Source: JBFKOL01 sp041628815 (GTDB lineage: Bacteria > Bacteroidota > Bacteroidia > Chitinophagales > Saprospiraceae). Taken from it: a stretch of 13,142 nucleotides of DNA. The notes under the pieces are model-generated. The model saw nothing but the letters and a program-made list of their open reading frames with translations. It made no database searches and was not told the DNA's origin. The translations under genes and the position numbers were made by a program. The stretch covers positions 1 to 13,142 of the forward strand of contig JBFKOL010000095.1 in the NCBI GenBank assembly GCA_041628815.1, in the 5' to 3' direction. Within the stretch, counting starts at the first letter, position 1. Each line of letters begins with the position of its first letter. Positions 9,401 to 13,142 of this stretch are shown piece after piece.

Positions 9401-9504
9401 TTCTCAATGCCAACCCACTGGAAAAGATCGAAAACACAATTGACGTTGACAAGATCATGGTCAACGGTGCCATGTGGAGTTTGTCTGAGCTCCTAAACAA
9501 ATGA
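6499..9504 (+). CDS. Exported TolB-like β-propeller / metal-dependent amidohydrolase fusion protein
   Basis: Large hydrolase of the amidohydrolase superfamily with an N-terminal propeller, probably acting outside the cytoplasm; the substrate is unknown. The GTG start (6499) is forced: an in-frame TAA lies at 6493-6495, and this start gives a leader with R3/K6 and a hydrophobic core at 8-23, ending LALLDC (C25). That resembles a lipoprotein signal, but Asp at -1 is atypical. Residues ~40-590 carry PD40 repeats, with SPDG-type turns at 49, 89, 133, 332, 371, 415, 461 and 518, consistent with one or two propellers. The amidohydrolase domain starts near 600. All expected metal ligands are visible: HAH H664/H666, Lys K756 in MVKTY (likely carboxylated), H783, H798 and D910 in AGTDSP. 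The C-terminal ADLIILNANPLE segment is typical. The fold combination (COG0823-type plus COG1228-type) is known in bacteria but poorly characterised. Its TGA is part of a strong hairpin. Imidazolonepropionase- or prolidase-like activity is possible but not shown. Confidence 0.9.
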   Translation: MDRTSKNSLIVSLISSFLMLALLDCRVPIESPHREISLDEGTNMSIALSPDGRYLITDVLGRLWKIPVKGGKALPLTNEYGNARQPSWSPEGNALAFQAYWEGNWHIYRLDIENNSVERLTDGAFDHREPYWSPRGEAIVYSSDREGSYDIWLRSLETGLTHQVTKSDFNEYEPAWAVGSDRIAYVSDDPNAPGIHMISLTDSTHEYVMATTKEVHGIEFDSDGTGISYVEMSFQECAMNYITVAGRGTTVQQLSENGEDVFPFRLQWTDDNTFIYAADGKIKRKELDSRNISEIPFEVTVAIPNHHYEKRKRNFDAQKNILAKGLAWPDLSPDALSLACVMLGDVWIIHENGYSNRLTHDSHLEMYPEWSPDGKNLAYLSDRDGAFHLYIRNLESGSDRKLSELPGDVSGIAWSPEGGHIAVSSAFGPRLGKVSVVSISNGHSRDVTPYLTSSPGAPSWSQDGKSLAFGILSPYSTRFREGVNRIVRYDLQGNFKGVIGTNGGLSLGVRAKDGPAWSPDGKYMAIVSSGRLLIWQLDTKGNAVSSTREITEKWTDVPSWDGSGRRLGYLFGNEYRIFDLETGKNRTFKIKLSWDRQVEDQRTVIHCGTLFDAKSGSVQEMVDVYIIGNRIMGIHPAGQVQFPEDAVHIDALEQFVMPGMIDVHAHQGSWGGKKMGLAWLSWGVTSTRDPASDPYDALNRKEGMESGNLISPRVFFTGSPIDGNRIYYSGASTHSTEKQVLDQIEKASLLEYDMVKTYVRLPDPLQKIVIDASHQIGLPVSSHELYPAILFGIDGVEHILGTSRRGYSPKMTYCGNSYDDVTSLLAASGVSFTPTTGIYVSYAYLLSQDSSILEDQRFKYFASPNYLTSAKASLDEVRTAPLLWERQFKNSMAAVLDVHQKGGTISAGTDSPIIPYGMALHMELRAYAAAGMSNSDVLKTATVNAAKALGVEEQLGTIEEGKLADLIILNANPLEKIENTIDVDKIMVNGAMWSLSELLNK

Positions 9505-9533
9505 GGCCACCACATTAATTGTGATGGCCTCAT
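9501..9533. terminator. Bidirectional hairpin terminator between the convergent amidohydrolase and iorB genes
   Basis: A 14-base-pair stem with a 5-base loop (TTAAT) spans the end of the amidohydrolase gene. Its left arm ATGAGGCCACCACA includes the TGA stop (9502-9504), and its right arm is TGTGATGGCCTCAT. The + transcript has one C·A mismatch; in the - transcript the same position is a G·U pair, so the stem is fully paired. On the minus strand the hairpin is followed by TTTGTTT, while no T-run follows on the plus strand. It therefore looks best suited to ending the iorA-iorB transcript, about 28 bases past the iorB stop, and probably serves both directions. Confidence 0.75.
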
Positions 9534-9560
9534 CGATCTATGTGCCAACAGAAATGATTT

Positions 9561-11756
9561 TTATCCAAGGAGTGCTTCCTCCCTGACAAACGGCTGGCTA
9601 TAAAGTCTCGTTCCTGTAGCGCGATACAGTGCATTGGCCAGAGCTCCTGATATCGGGGGCAGAGAAGGCTCGCCCAGGCCTGTAGGGTCGATACCGTTCT
9701 CGACAAAAAATGTCTCTATTTCCTCCGGTGCTTCTCCATGGCGGATGAGCCTGTATGAATCAAAATTCTTTTGTTCGGGCATACCGTCTGCGAAGGATAG
9801 CGCGCTGTACATGGCATGTCCGATACCATCCACGATGCCACCCTCGATCTGGTTGTTGGCCCCTTCCGGATTAATTACGATCCCACAGTCAACAGCACAC
9901 CACACTTTTTTAATCTTTGGTGCTCCATCGACCATTACGATGTCGAGAACCTGGGCAACATAAGAGTTGTGGCAATAGTAGGCAGAAACACCCCTGAAAA
10001 CGCCGGCCTCTTCATTTCCCCAACCGCATTTTTCCTTCACCAGTTTCAAGACGCCAGCATAGCGCTCGGCGTCATAGTCGTTATCGGAACCCACTGGATT
10101 GGCAATGGCGCGGTCAAAAAGTTCCAACCTGAAATCAATGGGATCTTTTCCTGCGGCTTCAGCCACTTCATCTAAAAAAGATTGTTCGGCGCCGGCAATG
10201 AAATTACTTCTGGGTGCCCTCCATGCTCCTGTAGAAATATTGGATTCTAGGGTATGGTTCTCTGCTAAGTAGTTGTCCACTGCCCCGGCTGGATACCGGT
10301 TGGCAAAGACCGGGCTGCCATGTGTTCCTGCACCACGAACATGAAATCCCACCAAGTTGTTGTCTTTATCCAGGGCAGCCCTGTAGGTGACTTTGTAGGC
10401 AGGTCTATAGGTGCCTTGGCTCATGTCATCTTCACGGGAATAAATCAGTTTCACCGGTGCGCCGACCTGTTTGGATATAAGGGCGGCCTCAGTTCCAAAA
10501 TGTCCATACAGCCGTCGGCCGAAACCTCCTCCCATCCTGGTCATCATGATGGATACTTTTTCTTCGGGTAAATCAAGAACCGAGGCAATCGTCTTTCTCA
10601 AAAATTCCGGTGTTTGAATCGGGCCAATCAATTCGGCACTGTCTTCTTTTACATCAGCAAAGAAATTCATCGGTTCCATAGTATTATGTGCCAGGAAAGG
10701 GGCTGAGTAGGTTCTTTCAATGACTTTTGCGGCATTGCGGAATGCCCTTTCGGGATTACCATCTCTCCTGGCTGGCGCTGACGTCTTCTTTGAAACAAGG
10801 GCAGAGAGGGATCTGGCATGATCGGTGCTGCTCTCACCGGGACTAACTCTTTCCCAGTCAATTTTCAGCGCTTTTTTCGCCTTCATAACCTCCCAGGTAG
10901 TATTGCCCACGACAGCTACTAGCTGAGGAAAAGCATTGACATCAGACCATTGCTTATCCATTCCTTCCGGTTCGGCATCAATGACAATTACATCCTTAAT
11001 ACCTGGCATCGCTTTGGCCTGAGAATCATCGACAGACTTGAGCTTCATCCCAAAAGATGGTGGATGGGCGATGGTTGCGATTAGCATACCTTCTTTGTCG
11101 ATATCTAAACCAAACAAGGGCTGTCCGGTGGCAATTTTCACACCATCTACATTCTTGGTCGGGGTACCAATGATGTGGAAATCTTTGGGGTCCTTTAATT
11201 CGACCTCTTCAGGTACAGGTACGGAAGCTGCAGCGGAGGCAAACTTGCCGTAGCCCGCTTTTTTGCCGCTGGACTCGTGTTTTATAGTTCCTTTATCGGT
11301 AATCAATTCATCAACAGGTACCTGCCATTCATTGGCTGCCGCTTCCATAAGCATGCGTCTTGCTGTAGCACCTGCCATCCTCAAACTGTTCCATCCCTGT
11401 CTGATCGACTGACTACCGCCCGCCAACTGGCGGGTAAAGCTCTCTGTATCCAACCCTGCTTGTTCTACGATCACTTTCTTCCAATCCACATCCAACTCTT
11501 CAGCAACGATCATGGGCATGGCAGTTTTTACATTCTGACCGATCTCGGGATTGGGTGACATAATGGTCACAATTCCATTGTCTCCAATTTTGAGGAAACC
11601 GTTGATATTAAACCATTCGTCAGGAAGGGCCATACCCGCCTCAGCATCCCTGGCACAAGAAGAGAGCCAGCTGAAGCCCAGTACCATTCCTCCTCCGGCA
11701 AGGGCAGACGCCTTTAGAAATGAACGTCTTTTAAAACTAGTTTTTATGAGTGTCAT
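9561..11756 (-). CDS. iorB: Molybdenum hydroxylase large subunit, IorB-like, with Tat lipoprotein leader
   Basis: Molybdopterin-binding catalytic subunit of the xanthine dehydrogenase/aldehyde oxidoreductase family, closest in layout to isoquinoline 1-oxidoreductase β. It should hydroxylate an N-heterocycle or oxidise an aldehyde using water as oxygen donor. The leader has a twin-arginine motif KRRSFLK (R10-R11), a hydrophobic core and LSSC ending at C34, consistent with Tat export of the folded cofactor enzyme and lipidation. Mo-site features are IQTPEF with Q381, GGGFGRR (409-415), GAWRAP (510-515), and GLGEPSLPP with the catalytic base E696. The length of 731 residues is normal for IorB. 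It lies 37 bases downstream of the 2Fe-2S subunit gene on the same strand, so the two are one operon. The ATG is preceded by an A-rich stretch (AAAAAAAGA) rather than a Shine-Dalgarno site. No FAD subunit, cytochrome partner or XdhC-like maturation gene is visible nearby. The symbol reflects family; the substrate is not established. Confidence 0.9.
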   Translation of the reverse strand: MTLIKTSFKRRSFLKASALAGGGMVLGFSWLSSCARDAEAGMALPDEWFNINGFLKIGDNGIVTIMSPNPEIGQNVKTAMPMIVAEELDVDWKKVIVEQAGLDTESFTRQLAGGSQSIRQGWNSLRMAGATARRMLMEAAANEWQVPVDELITDKGTIKHESSGKKAGYGKFASAAASVPVPEEVELKDPKDFHIIGTPTKNVDGVKIATGQPLFGLDIDKEGMLIATIAHPPSFGMKLKSVDDSQAKAMPGIKDVIVIDAEPEGMDKQWSDVNAFPQLVAVVGNTTWEVMKAKKALKIDWERVSPGESSTDHARSLSALVSKKTSAPARRDGNPERAFRNAAKVIERTYSAPFLAHNTMEPMNFFADVKEDSAELIGPIQTPEFLRKTIASVLDLPEEKVSIMMTRMGGGFGRRLYGHFGTEAALISKQVGAPVKLIYSREDDMSQGTYRPAYKVTYRAALDKDNNLVGFHVRGAGTHGSPVFANRYPAGAVDNYLAENHTLESNISTGAWRAPRSNFIAGAEQSFLDEVAEAAGKDPIDFRLELFDRAIANPVGSDNDYDAERYAGVLKLVKEKCGWGNEEAGVFRGVSAYYCHNSYVAQVLDIVMVDGAPKIKKVWCAVDCGIVINPEGANNQIEGGIVDGIGHAMYSALSFADGMPEQKNFDSYRLIRHGEAPEEIETFFVENGIDPTGLGEPSLPPISGALANALYRATGTRLYSQPFVREEALLG

Positions 11757-11793
11757 GATATCTTTTTTTAAGTGAATAGAAGTGAATCCGTTG

Positions 11794-12255
11794 TCAACTC
11801 ATTTTTGAAGACGCGGTTTTAATCGCTGCTTTGATACGGATGTAGGTTCCACACCGGCAAATATTGCCGTGCATGGCAGCGTCGATGTCGGTATCAGTCG
11901 GATTTGGATTGTCTTTGAGAAGGGCTGCTGCACTCATTATTTGTCCGGATTGGCAATATCCACATTGTGGGACGTCGTGCTCAATCCAAGCTTGTTGTAC
12001 AGGATGGTTTCCATTTTTGGATAAACCTTCAATGGTGGTAATGGATTTCCCTTCAGCACCCGAAACCGGCAGGATACAAGACCTTACTGGAACACCGTCA
12101 AGGTGTATGGTGCACGAACCGCATTGAGAAATACCACAACCGTATTTGGTACCATAAAGCTTAGCATGATCCCTAATAACCCAGATAAGCGGGGTGTCGG
12201 GCTCCACATCAAACTGCTGCTTTTTACCGTTGATCGTTAGATTGAAAATGGCCAT
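11794..12255 (-). CDS. iorA: Molybdenum hydroxylase 2Fe-2S small subunit, IorA-like
   Basis: Electron-transfer subunit that carries electrons from the molybdenum site of the IorB-like partner through two [2Fe-2S] clusters. All eight cysteines are present: C40, C45, C48 and C60 (plant-ferredoxin-type N-terminal cluster, GCGISQCGSC) and C98, C101, C133 and C135 (helical C-terminal domain, QCGYCQSGQ and CRCGTY). Its 153 residues match the family. It has no signal peptide, so it is presumably carried out by the Tat leader of the large subunit as a folded complex, as inferred for related enzymes. It is the first gene of the operon, with an ATG start at 12253-12255, about 63 bases downstream of the predicted transcription start. 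The C-terminal tail is short (TASSKMS), with no fused cytochrome or flavin domain. Confidence 0.93.
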   Translation of the reverse strand: MAIFNLTINGKKQQFDVEPDTPLIWVIRDHAKLYGTKYGCGISQCGSCTIHLDGVPVRSCILPVSGAEGKSITTIEGLSKNGNHPVQQAWIEHDVPQCGYCQSGQIMSAAALLKDNPNPTDTDIDAAMHGNICRCGTYIRIKAAIKTASSKMS

Positions 12256-12289
12256 AATTGTTGATTTGTCAGAAAAGAATTTTCATAAT

Positions 12290-12299
12290 GGTACGTACC
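12290..12299. repeat. Perfect 10-base palindrome GGTACGTACC in the iorA leader
   Basis: A fully symmetric 10-mer lies 34 bases upstream of the iorA start and just downstream of the predicted transcription start. It is followed by GGTATCGG (12307-12314), which is partly complementary to the neighbouring TACCG. It could be a regulator binding site or a small leader hairpin. A 10-base palindrome can also occur by chance in 13 kb, so function is unproven. Confidence 0.3.
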
Positions 12300-12324
12300 G
12301 AAACAAGGTATCGGAGTAGTCGCC

Positions 12325-12355
12325 TAAATATATGAGAAATTGAGAGACCGCACAA
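12325..12355 (-). promoter_or_regulatory. Predicted promoter of the iorA-iorB operon
   Basis: On the minus strand a TTG (12353-12355) is followed after 20 bases by TATATTTA (12325-12332), one base off the Bacteroidota consensus TAnnTTTG at the expected spacing. Transcription would start near 12318, leaving a leader of about 63 bases before the iorA ATG. The site lies within the 139-base gap downstream of the NosY-like stop, supporting separate transcription of the molybdenum hydroxylase genes, although read-through cannot be excluded. Confidence 0.45.
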
Positions 12356-12394
12356 CAGACTTAACCTTCGACTCACAAGATAAAGAGGCCAAAA

Positions 12395-13142
12395 CTAAAA
12401 ATCCTTGCGGATAGCCAGCCTCCCAATCATCCATGCAGGGAAAACCACCCAGGTGAAGAGGATGCCAAAAGCAATCAAAATGCCCAATGAGTTGCCTAGA
12501 AATTTTTGAAAAACGGCTCCAGTATAACCCATCAGAGCGGAAATGTCCAGCTTGAGAAGTATAAGTATTCGTGATAGATCTATCGGATTGAAAAGAGAGG
12601 CCACCAAAGCCGGGGTTTCAAGTGGGTAGTCACTGAAGTAAGCCAGACCGAGTAACAACAATCCATCATAAATGATTGCGAAAAACAACCAGATAAAAAT
12701 GGCGATACCGAATCCTCTGATTCTATCATCGAAATACATTGCCATGAGATAGGCTAAAGCTGAAAATATCGCCGATAAGAGTACTCCCGTTACCAATAAG
12801 ACTAAATAATTCCATACCTGGTCAGAATAAAAAATGCCATAAGCAACAAATGGCATACCCACACCCAGCAGGAGACACAAGGACAATGAGGATGCAATGC
12901 CAGTATATTGACCGAGAAATATCGTTCGACGGGGTATGGGCTGGGCCAGTAGAAGTTCTATAAAGTCCCTGGATTGATAATAGTACATTACACCGAAAAT
13001 CGTAGCTATCAATGGAACCAAGACAAGTACAAGATTCATCAAGGTGATAATGACTTTGGCAATATCCGTGTTTAAAAGGAAGAGGCTAAGGGTTAAAACC
13101 AGGTAAAACCCCGCATAAAAGAAGGTCCATTTTCTTCTGACC
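12395..13142 (-). CDS. nosY: ABC-2 type permease, NosY-like (nitrous oxide reductase maturation), 5' partial
   Basis: Integral-membrane subunit of an ABC transporter, most like NosY, which with the ATPase NosF and periplasmic NosD supports copper-sulfide cluster assembly on nitrous oxide reductase. The frame stays open to the right edge: upstream of a TTG/ATG pair near 13037-13042 it continues for 33 codons (for example RKWTFFYAGFYLVLTLSLF) with another transmembrane helix, so those internal starts are not real. About 248 codons are visible, against roughly 275 for full-length NosY. Around six hydrophobic helices can be seen. Family-like signatures are YYYQSRDFIELLLAQPIPRR, FNPIDLSRI and LDISALMGYTGAVF. 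The rest of any nos cluster would lie upstream, beyond the window. The ABC-2 permease family is nearly certain; NosY rather than another ABC-2 permease is judged from remembered motifs and needs a search. Confidence 0.75.
   Translation of the reverse strand, partial: VRRKWTFFYAGFYLVLTLSLFLLNTDIAKVIITLMNLVLVLVPLIATIFGVMYYYQSRDFIELLLAQPIPRRTIFLGQYTGIASSLSLCLLLGVGMPFVAYGIFYSDQVWNYLVLLVTGVLLSAIFSALAYLMAMYFDDRIRGFGIAIFIWLFFAIIYDGLLLLGLAYFSDYPLETPALVASLFNPIDLSRILILLKLDISALMGYTGAVFQKFLGNSLGILIAFGILFTWVVFPAWMIGRLAIRKDF

Noticed and set aside
9816..10175. Plus-strand open frame of 119 codons, with smaller overlapping ones up to 11775
   Set aside because: All lie antisense to the iorB gene, whose Mo-site motifs firmly fix the coding strand.
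11770..11787. Direct repeat AAGTGAAT with 10-base period between iorA and iorB
   Set aside because: Two short copies only; likely chance or minor slippage, with no regulatory reading.
13037..13042. TTG/ATG pair as the start of the permease gene
   Set aside because: The frame remains open to the window edge and the upstream codons encode another transmembrane helix expected for the family, so these are internal codons.

Overview
The window most likely comes from a member of the Bacteroidota. The α-amylase ends in a type-A sorting domain of the type IX secretion system, which is confined to that phylum. Gene starts lack clear Shine-Dalgarno sequences and sit behind A/T-rich leaders. Two promoter-like sites fit the phylum's TTG / TAnnTTTG consensus, and base composition looks to be in the mid-40s % GC by eye. 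I cannot place it below phylum from sequence alone.

Layout, left to right. (1) 1-4238, + strand: two glycoside hydrolase family 13 genes joined by an ATGA stop/start overlap. The first is a SusA/neopullulanase-like enzyme whose 5' end lies outside the window. The second is a multidomain secreted α-amylase (starch-binding-like domain, PKD, catalytic barrel, T9SS tail). (2) 4243-6394, - strand: an α/β-hydrolase followed by a PAPS-type sulfotransferase whose GTG start overlaps the hydrolase stop by 8 bases. (3) 6499-9504, + strand: a 1001-residue exported protein with an N-terminal TolB/PD40 β-propeller and a C-terminal metal-dependent amidohydrolase, transcribed divergently from the hydrolase. 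(4) 9561-12255, - strand: a two-gene molybdenum hydroxylase operon (iorA-like 2Fe-2S subunit, then iorB-like Mo-binding subunit with a Tat-lipoprotein leader). (5) 12395 to the right edge, - strand: an ABC-2 permease most like NosY, with its 5' end outside the window.

The two GH13 enzymes make a coherent α-glucan degradation step: outer-surface or extracellular attack by the T9SS amylase, then hydrolysis of the oligosaccharides by the neopullulanase-like enzyme. The IorA/IorB pair forms one FAD-free enzyme complex that should pass electrons to an external acceptor not encoded here. The NosY-like gene suggests the window touches the end of a nitrous oxide reductase maturation cluster. I see no functional link between these blocks. 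They look like independent transcription units, separated by short gaps and, between units 3 and 4, by a strong bidirectional hairpin that includes a stop codon.

No gene-free stretch exceeds about 140 bases. I found no tRNA, rRNA, CRISPR array, insertion sequence, integrase or phage gene, and nothing that qualifies as a clearly new system. The points most worth a second look are the FAD-less Tat-lipoprotein molybdenum hydroxylase beside the nos-like gene, the co-translated hydrolase/sulfotransferase pair, and the propeller-amidohydrolase with its odd lipobox.
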